Shown one piece after another: positions 17,183 through 25,910 of a stretch of 64,000 nt of DNA; positions within the stretch are counted from its first letter, which is position 1; every line of letters begins with the position of its first letter. This stretch comes from UBA5239 sp031548025. Lineage in GTDB: Bacteria > Verrucomicrobiota > Lentisphaeria > Victivallales > Victivallaceae. The position numbers and the translations under genes were made by a program. The notes beneath the pieces are model-generated. The model saw only the letters and a program-made list of their open reading frames with translations, was not told the origin of the DNA and searched no databases. The DNA is taken from positions 1 to 64,000 of the forward strand of contig JAVBRM010000058.1 in the NCBI GenBank assembly GCA_031548025.1. The letters are read 5' to 3'.

Positions 17183-18481
17183 TCATTTCGAATCAGACTG
17201 GCCATTAGCGGGCTGAGCATTCGGGGCTCGGCGGGGACGCTGTTCGCCGCCACCGGGCATCAACGCCCGCGGGGAGCCCCAGATCAAAATCCGGCAGTTA
17301 GTCTGAGGGCTCTCTTTGTCGTCAGCGGCGGTGGGAGTTCCGACAACCATCAGGGCGAGATCTTTGATGGCGCCGCTCTGTTTGAGGCAATAAACTTCCA
17401 GAGCGTAGCCTTCCGGGTCGGGTCCCATGGTGCATTGGACGCTTTCGCCCTCTTTGCCGACCTGCAATTCAAAGGTTCCCTGATTCAACAAGTTGTCAAA
17501 TTTGGTCAGCAGTCCGCTTACCGGCGGATTGTCCTGATGGCGACCGATCGATAATTTTCTCTCCGACAAAATTTTACGAAAATTAACCACCCGGGCGTCA
17601 TCCAGAATGACCTGTTGGAACATGATCCCTTTTTTGACGGTGCCTTGAACCCGGAAAATCATAGTGCCGCCGTTGTCTTCAAGCAACGGACGGGCAGTGA
17701 GAAAGCAGATGACATTGTCACCAAGCAGCCGCATGAAAAATTTACCTTTGTATTTGCTCCACAAGGGGTCATTTTCGGTAATTTCACGGATTTCGGTGGT
17801 ATCGGTGATTCCGGCCAGTGTGGTTTTCTGGTCCAGATAGCGGTCGCGGAACATCCCCCCCGCGTAGGCGTATTGACTGTAAAAAAGATTGGCGCTCAAA
17901 CCGCTGGGAAGGTCGGAGAGTACCACCTGGCGGCCTTCGGAACTTTCCGACGCCGTGGTGACTTCGGTCTCATAGTTCTCCATCAGGTCGATGTCGGTGG
18001 CGATTTTCGGCAGGGGCTTGGGTTTGGAGGTGAATTCGACGATAAAGCCGTTGGCTTTGATATTTCCCGGCATGGCGTACCATTGGCCGTCGCTTTCCTG
18101 AATCTCGATCACGGCAAGCCGCGCATTACGGGCGGCTGCGTCATTTATCCAGTTGGTGAAAGTATATTCCAAACCGTTGGGACTGCTCCATTTTCCTTTG
18201 TTGTTGCGGGCGGCGCCGATAAAAAATTTGCCGACATACGGGTGGAGCCATTCGACCAGGAATTTGTTTTCCGCTTCGTCGTTGATTTCCACCAGGTAGC
18301 CGCCGTCGCGGGCGGCGGCCCGGCGGGCGGTTTCGATATCGCAATGAGCGGTATACAGTCGATAGTAATGTTTCTGGTATTGAATTTCCGGGGTGGCTCC
18401 GAAGATGGGCAGCGGATTGGTACTCTGGGCAAAAATCGTTGCGGCCAGGACAATCAGGACAGTAACAAGAACATTTTTCAT
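17183..18481 (-). CDS. Secreted protein with C-type lectin-like domain
   Basis: A 432-residue exported protein. A signal peptide (about 1-19, MKNVLVTVLIVLAATIFAQS) is followed by a C-type lectin-like domain (about 35-155): KHYYRLYTAHCDIETARRAA, GGYLVEINDEAEN, FFIGAARN and the GQWYAMPG segment are the usual landmarks. The domain seems to have a single Cys, so the family's disulfides are missing. The C-terminal two thirds (about 180-400) are unrecognised. Start at 18481 has GAGG about 5 nt upstream and leaves 11 nt after hpt, which suggests one operon. Ligand unknown. Confidence 0.8.
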   Translation of the reverse strand: MKNVLVTVLIVLAATIFAQSTNPLPIFGATPEIQYQKHYYRLYTAHCDIETARRAAARDGGYLVEINDEAENKFLVEWLHPYVGKFFIGAARNNKGKWSSPNGLEYTFTNWINDAAARNARLAVIEIQESDGQWYAMPGNIKANGFIVEFTSKPKPLPKIATDIDLMENYETEVTTASESSEGRQVVLSDLPSGLSANLFYSQYAYAGGMFRDRYLDQKTTLAGITDTTEIREITENDPLWSKYKGKFFMRLLGDNVICFLTARPLLEDNGGTMIFRVQGTVKKGIMFQQVILDDARVVNFRKILSERKLSIGRHQDNPPVSGLLTKFDNLLNQGTFELQVGKEGESVQCTMGPDPEGYALEVYCLKQSGAIKDLALMVVGTPTAADDKESPQTNCRILIWGSPRALMPGGGEQRPRRAPNAQPANGQSDSK

Positions 18482-18492
18482 ATAAACCTCTA

Positions 18493-19035
18493 TCAACTGT
18501 TGGTAACAATGGCAATGTCGGGACGGTTACGGTAATATTCATCGGCGTCGAGTCCGTAACCGATCACATATTTGGGGGGAACTTCAAAACCGGTCCAGTC
18601 TGCTTTGGCGGTACCGCATTCAAGGCGTGCCGCAACTTTGTCGAAACAGACGCAGCTCCTGACACTGAGCGGGTTCAGACGGGCAATCTCTTCGGCTACC
18701 CGTTTCAGCGAGAGTCCGGTATCGATAATATCGTCAACCAACAGGACATGGCGTCCCGACAGGTCGGTTTTCGGCATGGAGCTGAACTCGACCCTGCCGG
18801 TGCTTCCAAAACCATGGTACGATGAAACCCGGAGGGAGTCAAGCCATAACGGCAAGTCAATCGAGCGGGCCAGGTCGGCGCCAAAGATAATCCCGCCATT
18901 GAGCACAATCAGCAACGTCAAAGGCTCGCCATGGTAAAAGGCGGTGATTTCGCGCCCGAGTTCGGCGACACGTGTCCGGATGGTTTCCGGGTCAATCAGC
19001 GACTGGATTTGAAGCTGGAGCGGAGTTTTTGACAT
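18493..19035 (-). CDS. hpt: Hypoxanthine phosphoribosyltransferase
   Basis: A 180-residue purine salvage enzyme that converts hypoxanthine or guanine with PRPP to IMP or GMP. The PRPP-binding motif VLLVDDIIDTG, the early VLNGGIIFGADL loop and the DSLRVSSYHG flexible loop are all present. The start at 19035 gives the usual length; the frame is open further upstream but those residues are not family-like. It overlaps the end of the upstream lipoprotein gene by 44 nt, and has only a weak GGAAC site, so it may depend on coupled translation. Confidence 0.92.
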   Translation of the reverse strand: MSKTPLQLQIQSLIDPETIRTRVAELGREITAFYHGEPLTLLIVLNGGIIFGADLARSIDLPLWLDSLRVSSYHGFGSTGRVEFSSMPKTDLSGRHVLLVDDIIDTGLSLKRVAEEIARLNPLSVRSCVCFDKVAARLECGTAKADWTGFEVPPKYVIGYGLDADEYYRNRPDIAIVTNS

Positions 19036-19636
19036 CGGTACTGTTCCATTTTTTGTTATACAAACTGAGTATTTCATGTTGAAGCTGCATGGCCATTTTT
19101 TCGGCGGCCTCGGACATTGCCGCGGCAAACTCAGCAGGAGTTTCCTTGCCGTATTTGGCTGAGAAAACAACAGAGTTGGTCAATTCAGAGATGTTTTCAT
19201 TGCTGCGGACACAATGGATCGTGTAATTGACTCCCAGGATGGCTTCCCGGTGCTTCAAATCGATGCGCATGGTAAAAATATTCCCGCTGACCCGGATACC
19301 GTTGGCCGGGGTCTGGCGGAATTCCTTGAATTCCCGGACCGACGGTGAATTGTTGCTGAACGCAATCTGCAAGTAACGCGTAATCAGGATCTCCGGCTGT
19401 TGTATCCATCGGTTATAGGAATCGACCTTGACCTGATTGTTACCGGTCAGGTAGGTCATCTGGGCGCGGCCGGCCTCGCTGGACTGAAAAGAATCCACGA
19501 TGATCGGCAGATTGGCCGGCATGTTCAGCCTGGCGGTGGCAAGATCATAATACGTTATTTCGTTATAAGGCTCGGATTGGAACAGGCAGCCCGTCATCAA
19601 GACTGCCAGCAGGATTGTCAGACTGAAAATTCTCAT
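18992..19636 (-). CDS. PqiC/YmbA-like ABC transport auxiliary lipoprotein
   Basis: A 214-residue probable lipoprotein with lipobox LMTGC (Cys17). The body resembles the ABC-type transport auxiliary family (PqiC/YmbA, partner of MCE-domain lipid transport): ITYYDL near the start, PIIVDSF, and the signature Y-N-R-W-I-Q-Q-P-E-I-L-I-T-R-Y-L-Q-I-A-F segment (about 74-93). No MCE-domain or MlaE/F partner is encoded in the window. Start overlaps the upstream gene's stop by 4 nt. Family assignment is from pattern recognition and is moderate. Confidence 0.65.
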   Translation of the reverse strand: MRIFSLTILLAVLMTGCLFQSEPYNEITYYDLATARLNMPANLPIIVDSFQSSEAGRAQMTYLTGNNQVKVDSYNRWIQQPEILITRYLQIAFSNNSPSVREFKEFRQTPANGIRVSGNIFTMRIDLKHREAILGVNYTIHCVRSNENISELTNSVVFSAKYGKETPAEFAAAMSEAAEKMAMQLQHEILSLYNKKWNSTDVKNSAPASNPVAD

Positions 19637-20460
19637 GGTTTTGCTCCCCCTTCTGGTGTTTTCGTTTTAAGCTGTTCGGACAGGGATTTTATCTCCTGTT
19701 CCATTTTCTGATACTGTTTGAGTAGTTCAGGCAGCTTGGCATTTTCTTTTTCCGACTCGGCCAGCTTGGCCGTCAGATCGTTGATCATAGTATTCTGCAA
19801 GGCGATGGCATTGCGCAACTCCGCCAGACGCAAGTCTTTATTCTTATCTTCCTGGGTCATGGAATCGCGAAAAACCTCAAGCTTGCGGACCGTGGCATTG
19901 CTTTGGCGGAGCTGTTCTTTGAGGATCGAGACGTCGGTAACTTCGATGGTTTTCAATTTTAGCTCGTGTTCGGCTTTGGTCAACTGGTCGCGACCGGTGT
20001 TGACCAGGCCAAGCAAGCGGCGGTTTTCCGCCTGAGCCAGTTTCAACGCCTGTTCAGTCTCATGCAAGGTGTCCTGCAGGGTCACCACGTCCTCCGGGTC
20101 GTTGAGTTTCAACTTGGTCTGATTGTAATATTTTCTTTCGGCAGCCCGTTGCCACTTGTCGATTTCATCTTTCTGGGAATGCGGGTCTGCTTCCAACTGA
20201 CAGCGGTAATGATAAATCGCGGACAGCGGATCATTGAGGTTCTCGTCATAAAGCGAAGCCAGTTCCAGATGGGCAATCCGTGAATTCGGGCGGACTTTCA
20301 GATAACGCTTGAGGTGTTCTGCGGCTTCCGGATAATTCTGGTCGTTACGGGCGCGCTTGTATTTGATCACCAACGGATGAGATTGTTCATTGGGATTCTC
20401 GCCGCAGCCGAAACCGCATAGCAGCACGGTTCCGCAAATCAGTATTAAAATTTTGTTCAT
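19633..20460 (-). CDS. Lipoprotein with TPR-like start and long coiled coil
   Basis: A 275-residue protein with lipobox LCGFGC (Cys19). Residues about 33-100 form TPR-like helix pairs (YPEAAEHLKRYLKVRPNSRIAHLELASLYDE is split across two repeats), and about 120-265 is a continuous charged coiled coil. Such architecture suits an envelope scaffold or division-linked lipoprotein. It overlaps both rsmE (upstream) and the PqiC-like gene (downstream) by 4 nt, so the three are translated together. Exact role unknown. Confidence 0.78.
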   Translation of the reverse strand: MNKILILICGTVLLCGFGCGENPNEQSHPLVIKYKRARNDQNYPEAAEHLKRYLKVRPNSRIAHLELASLYDENLNDPLSAIYHYRCQLEADPHSQKDEIDKWQRAAERKYYNQTKLKLNDPEDVVTLQDTLHETEQALKLAQAENRRLLGLVNTGRDQLTKAEHELKLKTIEVTDVSILKEQLRQSNATVRKLEVFRDSMTQEDKNKDLRLAELRNAIALQNTMINDLTAKLAESEKENAKLPELLKQYQKMEQEIKSLSEQLKTKTPEGGAKP

Positions 20461-21152
20461 AAGTCAACTCCGGATTGAAAGAGTAAAATTGCCGCCCCGC
20501 ATACCGCCGCCGTCTCCACGCGCATGATCCATTGACCGATTTGATACGGAAGCACCCCGGCTTCGCGAAGCTTTTCTTCTTCGGCCGGACTGAAACCGCC
20601 TTCCGGTCCCACCAGCCAGATAATGTCGGCGGAGGGCGCCGCGACTGAATTTCCGCCGGCATACGGCGCGCCGAAATAAGCCCGGCGGCCCCGGCACTGA
20701 TCCGCCGCCGCCGCAAATTCCAGCGGGCGGTGCAATTGCGGGACAAACGGATTGCGGGACTGCTTGCAGCCCTCACGCAGAATAGCTTCCCAGCGCTCGG
20801 GAGCCGCGTCCTGAGTCGGAATGGCCACGGAACGTTCGGTAATTACCGGCGTAATCGACCAGACGCCGACTTCGGCGCACTGGCGGAGCATCTGCTCCAT
20901 GGGGTTGCGGCGGGGCGGAGCGACCATCAGGTGCAACTTAACCGCGGGTTCGGGCACGACATCACGGACGGTAATCCGCAACCGGCGATCCGGTCCGATT
21001 TCCGCCATGGCGGTTACGCCGCGCCCATCCTGAAGCTCCACCGTTTCTCCGGCTTTGCCCCGCAGGGTTTTAAAGAGATGTTTTTCATCCCTTTCCTCAA
21101 GCCGGATATATTCGCCTCCGACAGGAATATTTTGACAATAAAATGAATGCAT
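20457..21152 (-). CDS. rsmE: 16S rRNA (uracil-1498-N3)-methyltransferase
   Basis: A 231-residue SPOUT-class methyltransferase that modifies U1498 of 16S rRNA. The N-terminal PUA-like region (about 1-70) is followed by the trefoil-knot catalytic domain with MEQMLRQCAEVGVWSITPV, REGCKQSRN, the SAM-site LVGPEGGFS and a C-terminal LRVETA-like knot (MRVETAAV). Length is typical. It is first gene of an operon with two lipoproteins, hpt and the lectin-like protein. Confidence 0.94.
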   Translation of the reverse strand: MHSFYCQNIPVGGEYIRLEERDEKHLFKTLRGKAGETVELQDGRGVTAMAEIGPDRRLRITVRDVVPEPAVKLHLMVAPPRRNPMEQMLRQCAEVGVWSITPVITERSVAIPTQDAAPERWEAILREGCKQSRNPFVPQLHRPLEFAAAADQCRGRRAYFGAPYAGGNSVAAPSADIIWLVGPEGGFSPAEEEKLREAGVLPYQIGQWIMRVETAAVCGAAILLFQSGVDL

Positions 21153-21251
21153 TTAATTACCGAAACTCTTAGTATCGCAATAAAATACACTCGCAACCCT
21201 TCCGGTTCAATATCTATTCTCGAAAAGACTGAAAATTTGCCGAATTTCCAA

Positions 21252-21280
21252 TTGAACGAGCCCTTACGCCGAACTATATT
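21252..21280 (+). promoter_or_regulatory. Putative sigma-70 promoter of the antiporter gene
   Basis: TTGAAC (21252-21257), a 17-nt spacer and TATATT (21275-21280), 41 nt before the antiporter start. The same hexamer pair and spacing occurs before dedA at 44139-44167. Confidence 0.5.
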
Positions 21281-21320
21281 AATAAGATATAAGAATAGAT
21301 TAAGGTTAAGGAGTATACAG

Positions 21321-22817
21321 ATGGAATTGTCAATCGGCCTTGGGATCATGGCGGTCCTGATAATGATTTGTTTGTTCGGCACCAAACTTTCTTCATGGCT
21401 CAACGTACCGGCTCTGGTACTTTTTCTGGGGGTGGGAATGTTGGCCGGTTCCGAAGGGGTCGGCAAACTGGCGTTTGACAACGCCACCATCGCAAACTAT
21501 ATCGGCTCCACCGCCATGGCGTACATCCTTTTCTCCGGCGGTTTCGACACCAGTTGGAAATCGGTGAAATCGGTTTTGACCATCGGCGGACTGCTTTCCA
21601 GCGTCGGGGTTCTGCTGACCGCGCTTTTCGTCGGATTGTTGACTTGGGCGCTGCTTCGCTGGCAAATGCCCGACAGAAATATTTCTCTCTCCTGGTGCCT
21701 GCTCCTCGGCTCGATCATTTCCTCCACTGACGCGGCGGCCGTGTTTTCGATTTTGCGCTCGCGCAGTGTCAGCCTTCGCGGCCAGCTCCAACCGCTGCTT
21801 GAATTCGAATCCGGCAGCAACGACCCGATGGCGGCCTTCCTCACGATCTTCATGGTCGGGGTGGTCAGCGCCGAAATGGCCTCCGGCGTCCAGACTCCGC
21901 TCCTCGGTTATTGGATCGTATTGCCAATGTTCCTCTGGAAAATGACCCTCGGAATCCTGTTCGGCTATTTCTTCGGACGCGGTATTGTATGGGTTTTCAA
22001 TAAAATGGATTTTGAATACGACGGCCTTTATTATGTGTTGGCATTTGTAGGTGTGATCCTGACTTTCGCGGCCACTGAATTGTGTACCGGTAACGGATTT
22101 ATGGCCGTTTACGTGGCCGGGATGGTGCTGGGCAACAAGAAATTCATCTTCCATAACGGTGTCGGTAAATTCTACGACGGCATGGCCTGGCTCATGCAAG
22201 TGGTTCTGTTTACCATGCTGGGACTGCTCTCATTTCCACACATGCTTTGGGAGGCCAAGTGGATCGGCCTGACCGTGGCCGCCATTCTGATGATCGTGGC
22301 TCGCCCGCTGGCGGTTTTCCTCTGTATGATCGGCTGTAAATTCAATATCCGCGAGCGGCTTCTGGTCTCCTGGGTCGGCCTGCGCGGCGGCGCGCCGATC
22401 ATGCTGGCGACATTTCCGCTGATGGCCGGAGTACATAACGACGACCTGATGTTCCATATCGTGTTCTTTATCGTGCTGACCTCGGTTATTCTGCAAGGGA
22501 TGACGATCATGCCGGCGGCGCGGCTGCTGAAACTGGATTCCCCGCTCCGTAAAACCGCGCGGGTGCCGTTGGTCTTCGACCATACCGGCACCATGGACGC
22601 CGAAAACCGGGATTTCCTGGTCTCGGAAGAATACAACGACAAGAAACTGGCCGAACTTGGCCTCCCCGGTGGCGCGCTGGTCACCCTGATCAAACGCGAC
22701 ACCGGATTTGTCATTCCCCGTGGTGACACCACGGTCAAGACCGGCGACATCCTGATGGTTATCGGCGCGGACAAAGTCCTTGAGGAAACCGGCATGAAAT
22801 TCGAGCCGGTCGGATAA
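21321..22817 (+). CDS. nhaP2: Potassium/proton antiporter, CvrA/NhaP2-like (CPA1)
   Basis: A 498-residue inner-membrane cation/proton antiporter. About 12-13 hydrophobic helices fill residues 1-400, with the CPA1 landmarks FSGGFDT (ion-path Asp region), SIISSTDAAAVFSILR and FESGSNDPMAAFLT. A C-terminal RCK_C-like (TrkA_C) regulatory domain follows (about 415-495; VIPRGDTTVKTGDILMVIG). The start at 21321 is chosen because AAGGAG lies 8 nt upstream and the first helix follows at once; an upstream in-frame ATG at 21147 would add a hydrophilic 58-residue leader. Divergent from rsmE. Confidence 0.93.
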   Translation: MELSIGLGIMAVLIMICLFGTKLSSWLNVPALVLFLGVGMLAGSEGVGKLAFDNATIANYIGSTAMAYILFSGGFDTSWKSVKSVLTIGGLLSSVGVLLTALFVGLLTWALLRWQMPDRNISLSWCLLLGSIISSTDAAAVFSILRSRSVSLRGQLQPLLEFESGSNDPMAAFLTIFMVGVVSAEMASGVQTPLLGYWIVLPMFLWKMTLGILFGYFFGRGIVWVFNKMDFEYDGLYYVLAFVGVILTFAATELCTGNGFMAVYVAGMVLGNKKFIFHNGVGKFYDGMAWLMQVVLFTMLGLLSFPHMLWEAKWIGLTVAAILMIVARPLAVFLCMIGCKFNIRERLLVSWVGLRGGAPIMLATFPLMAGVHNDDLMFHIVFFIVLTSVILQGMTIMPAARLLKLDSPLRKTARVPLVFDHTGTMDAENRDFLVSEEYNDKKLAELGLPGGALVTLIKRDTGFVIPRGDTTVKTGDILMVIGADKVLEETGMKFEPVG

Positions 22818-24953
22818 TTACATCCTCCGGCCACGGCGGAATTCGCCCGGCTGCAATATGGTTTCTTCCCGGCTGCCGTCGCGGTGCAGCATGAAACGGT
22901 GCGGGTTATCGAAATCGATGTTCTGCAGGCAAACCGTTCCGTCGTCCGGAAAATGGCTGAAAGCGACATAGCGGCATTCCGCTCCCGGCATTCCGCCGTC
23001 GTCGGTAATGTAAACGCGTCCGCGGCAGCGGGCGGCTATGGCGCGGTAAATATAGCCGATCATACCGTTGGAGTCCAGCGTGGAGCCCGCGCCGACATCC
23101 ACGTCAAAAGAGCCCGGGTAATGCCAACTGTTCAGGAACCAGACTTCGCCTTGGCCGATTTTACGGCGAATCAGCAGCGGCTGGGCGGTTTCGTCTTCGA
23201 CCAGCAATACCTCGGCATTCGGGTCGCTCATTTCAATATCGCCGATGCAAGTGTAAAGAACTCCGAAGCGGTGGGGAAACTTAATCCCCAGTTCCTGCGA
23301 ACCGCGAACCGGAATACCCCAGTAAATCCGTTTGCCGCGCCCTTTGACCCGGAGCGCGCAAAGTTCCGTCAGATCGCCGCCGTTGAAAAGTTCGCCGCCG
23401 AATTTCCGGGTGTCGTCCGTGAAAAAATGGGCCAGCCCGATGAACAGAATGCCGCCGTTTCTCACGTAATCGACCAGAGTATTGTACTGATGGGAGGTCA
23501 TGACATTGTAACCGGTATAAAGGAGCGCCCGGTAATGTTTTTTCAGGGGTTCGGCGCGGCATTGGTCCATGGCCATGCTGACGATGTCCACCGTGCCGAA
23601 CGGCGTTCCCGAGAGATGCAGATTCCGGGAGGGTGCCAACACCTCCGGGAGCGGGAAAAATGTTTTGCGCGCGATTTCCCAGCCACGCTCGGGAGCGCAT
23701 TCCAACCAGGCCGGATTGGCGTCGCCCTGGTCAAACAGGCCCCCGATCGCCTGGTTCGGGTTATAGGCCGCGGAACAGAGGTCGAGGTGTCCTTTGACCA
23801 GGGCGATGGTGCTTTCGGGCTGCCCGGCCGGGGTTCCGTGCTGTTTCAGATAATCATAGAAATCGGAGATTTCCCGGCGGTAGCGGCGACAAATTTCCGA
23901 GCTGGAATCGACCTCGGGAAAAACCGCTTGCGCCTGGCGGAGAAACGGAGTGAACTTCTTACCGTCCTGCTCGTACTGAGTTTTCAAGTTGGAAGTGATA
24001 CCGAATTCGGAAGTATAGGGAAAATGATGTTTCGGCGAATCGGTGGCCTTGGTGGCTTCGACAAACCAGCCGCCCGATTCGTTGATGATCATTTTGCAAC
24101 CGGCCATCAGCTTTTGCTGAAAAGATGCCCGCAGCAGGTCGAATTTGTGCGGATGCCCGAAATCGATCCACGAATAATGCTCATGCGCGATATGAGAGCC
24201 CCAGAGCGGTAAGTCATGCTGACGGTAAAGGCCGCGCGACAACGCAGAGGCAAAATTCAGATTCCGAAACGCGAAGTCCTCAATCATCGGAATATCGGCC
24301 CCGGCTGCGATTTCATAGTCGATGTAAAAATTGGCGCTGGTGGCGGCCACATACTTCCAGCCGTCGGCATGACGCGAGTCGACATGTTCCCGAATTCGTC
24401 CCATCAGCTCCTCCGCCGCGGCGGACAGCGAGACGGATGCCCGGTCCTCGTTGGGGCGAAAGGTAAAGATCTCCCCGAAGTTGTATCCGAGGTACTTGTC
24501 GCCGCCGGCTTCCGCGATGGCCGCGGCATTTTCCGGGGTGGCGTCGGTGTAGAGCATTTGAACAAAAAGGCCGCGTTTCACGGCTTCGGCGGTGGACCGG
24601 ACCAGCCCGGCGCCATTGCGTTCCGGATGGGCGTCGAATTCCGGAAACTCCGCCACTGTCAAGTTTTTGCCGTTCTCGAAATCGGGCTCCGGAATATGAA
24701 TGCCGATGCCGTCCAGATCGTATTGCCACTGAGCCAGATGATAGGGTGAATGACCTCGGGCTTTGCCCCAGATCTGGACCAGGTTGCCCTGGTTTTCGGT
24801 GATGACGCGATCCAGCATTTCATCGGGCAGCATACTTTCGGCGGTCCAGGCGAAGTGACCGTAAAGAGTGGTGATCAGATAGCCCGGGGAGCTGTTGTAA
24901 ATTCCGGTACCGAAGAACATCCCACACTCGGGTAGGTCGATTTTTTTCTGCAT
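22818..24953 (-). CDS. Cytoplasmic GH-like protein with GATase-like domain (module B)
   Basis: A 711-residue protein without a signal peptide. The N-terminal 350 residues look like a TIM-barrel glycoside-hydrolase-type fold (IQMLYTDATPENAAAIAEAGGDKYLGYNFGE is rich in barrel strands); about 430-590 resemble the GATase1-like domain found in GH42-type beta-galactosidases (MTSHQYNTLVDYVRNGGILFIG). I cannot assign catalytic residues. Start at 24953 follows AAGGA by 6 nt; an ATG 24 nt earlier lacks a site. It is the last gene of the module B operon and ends next to the antiporter stop. Its cytoplasmic location suggests action on imported saccharides (inference). Confidence 0.75.
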   Translation of the reverse strand: MQKKIDLPECGMFFGTGIYNSSPGYLITTLYGHFAWTAESMLPDEMLDRVITENQGNLVQIWGKARGHSPYHLAQWQYDLDGIGIHIPEPDFENGKNLTVAEFPEFDAHPERNGAGLVRSTAEAVKRGLFVQMLYTDATPENAAAIAEAGGDKYLGYNFGEIFTFRPNEDRASVSLSAAAEELMGRIREHVDSRHADGWKYVAATSANFYIDYEIAAGADIPMIEDFAFRNLNFASALSRGLYRQHDLPLWGSHIAHEHYSWIDFGHPHKFDLLRASFQQKLMAGCKMIINESGGWFVEATKATDSPKHHFPYTSEFGITSNLKTQYEQDGKKFTPFLRQAQAVFPEVDSSSEICRRYRREISDFYDYLKQHGTPAGQPESTIALVKGHLDLCSAAYNPNQAIGGLFDQGDANPAWLECAPERGWEIARKTFFPLPEVLAPSRNLHLSGTPFGTVDIVSMAMDQCRAEPLKKHYRALLYTGYNVMTSHQYNTLVDYVRNGGILFIGLAHFFTDDTRKFGGELFNGGDLTELCALRVKGRGKRIYWGIPVRGSQELGIKFPHRFGVLYTCIGDIEMSDPNAEVLLVEDETAQPLLIRRKIGQGEVWFLNSWHYPGSFDVDVGAGSTLDSNGMIGYIYRAIAARCRGRVYITDDGGMPGAECRYVAFSHFPDDGTVCLQNIDFDNPHRFMLHRDGSREETILQPGEFRRGRRM

Positions 24954-24977
24954 TATATTTCCTTGGGTTATACTCAA

Positions 24978-25895
24978 TCAGTCCCTGGTAACGCGCCAGT
25001 CGGACAAAATCATATTGGTTACGATAACTTGCGCCTGGAAAGTTCCCGGAGGCGGGTTCAATCCGGCTTTGACGGCGCCGCCTTTTACTTCGGGACCATG
25101 GAAAAGGTGTGTCGTTCCCGTTTTAACCCCGTTGACGTCGAAAAAGCTGACGACAATCGTTGCCTTGCCGGGCCCCGCCTCCACGCCTTTGCAGTAATAC
25201 GAATAGGAACCCTTTTCATCCAGCAGGAAAAACGGGCTGCCGTTATAGTATCCGCACTGCGCGACGGTTTTACCGTCTGGCGTCCGGAAAAAACGAGTCT
25301 GAGCGGCCCAGCCGCACGGATTCAACGGCCCATAGCGAAAATCGGGATTGGGATTTATAGTATCCTCGCCGCTCTCCTTTTCCAGATTGAAACGCTCGAC
25401 GAAAAGCCGATTGCGGTTGGGGCGCAGTTCGAGCTGCATGTCTGTGGCGCCATCCGGCGTGTAAAATACGTAGATATAATCCGCCGCGCTCCGGGATACG
25501 ACCGGCGCAGAATAGCCGATCTTAATTTTGCTGTAAAGCATCAGGGTCCGGGGTTTCCCCTCTCCATCGAGGCAATTGATAGCATATTCGGGATACACTT
25601 TTCCCCGCGAAGTGCGGGCAAACTCCAACGCCATATCGTTGTTTTCGATACAGTCCGGGCGGTCCGTATAGGCCCGGAGCGTCAATTTATACTTGGTTCG
25701 CGCTTCCAACGGCATGGAGTTGAAGCGGACGGAAGCCGTGTTTGCCTCGACCGCCAGACCGCTGCCGGTGATTTTGACGCCTTTCCTGAATTTTTCCTGA
25801 ATGTGCGTCAAAGCCGCGTCGGAGTTAAAGATCACCTCCGCCGGAGCGCTGAAAGCAATCAGAATGATCAGAATATACAAAGTTGATTTTTTCAT
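24978..25895 (-). CDS. Secreted beta-sandwich protein of unknown function (module B)
   Basis: A 305-residue exported protein with a signal peptide (about 1-19, MKKSTLYILIILIAFSAPA). The rest is rich in beta strands and contains two segments resembling carbohydrate-binding, galactose-binding-like modules (about 25-170, KYKLTLRAYTDRPD; and about 195-300). No catalytic motif seen. It is next to last in the module B operon, 24 nt before the GATase-like gene and 15 nt after the DUF4838 gene. Binding of a polysaccharide is an inference from context and fold. Confidence 0.7.
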   Translation of the reverse strand: MKKSTLYILIILIAFSAPAEVIFNSDAALTHIQEKFRKGVKITGSGLAVEANTASVRFNSMPLEARTKYKLTLRAYTDRPDCIENNDMALEFARTSRGKVYPEYAINCLDGEGKPRTLMLYSKIKIGYSAPVVSRSAADYIYVFYTPDGATDMQLELRPNRNRLFVERFNLEKESGEDTINPNPDFRYGPLNPCGWAAQTRFFRTPDGKTVAQCGYYNGSPFFLLDEKGSYSYYCKGVEAGPGKATIVVSFFDVNGVKTGTTHLFHGPEVKGGAVKAGLNPPPGTFQAQVIVTNMILSDWRVTRD

Positions 25896-25910
25896 GAAAA
25901 TTGCCTCTCT

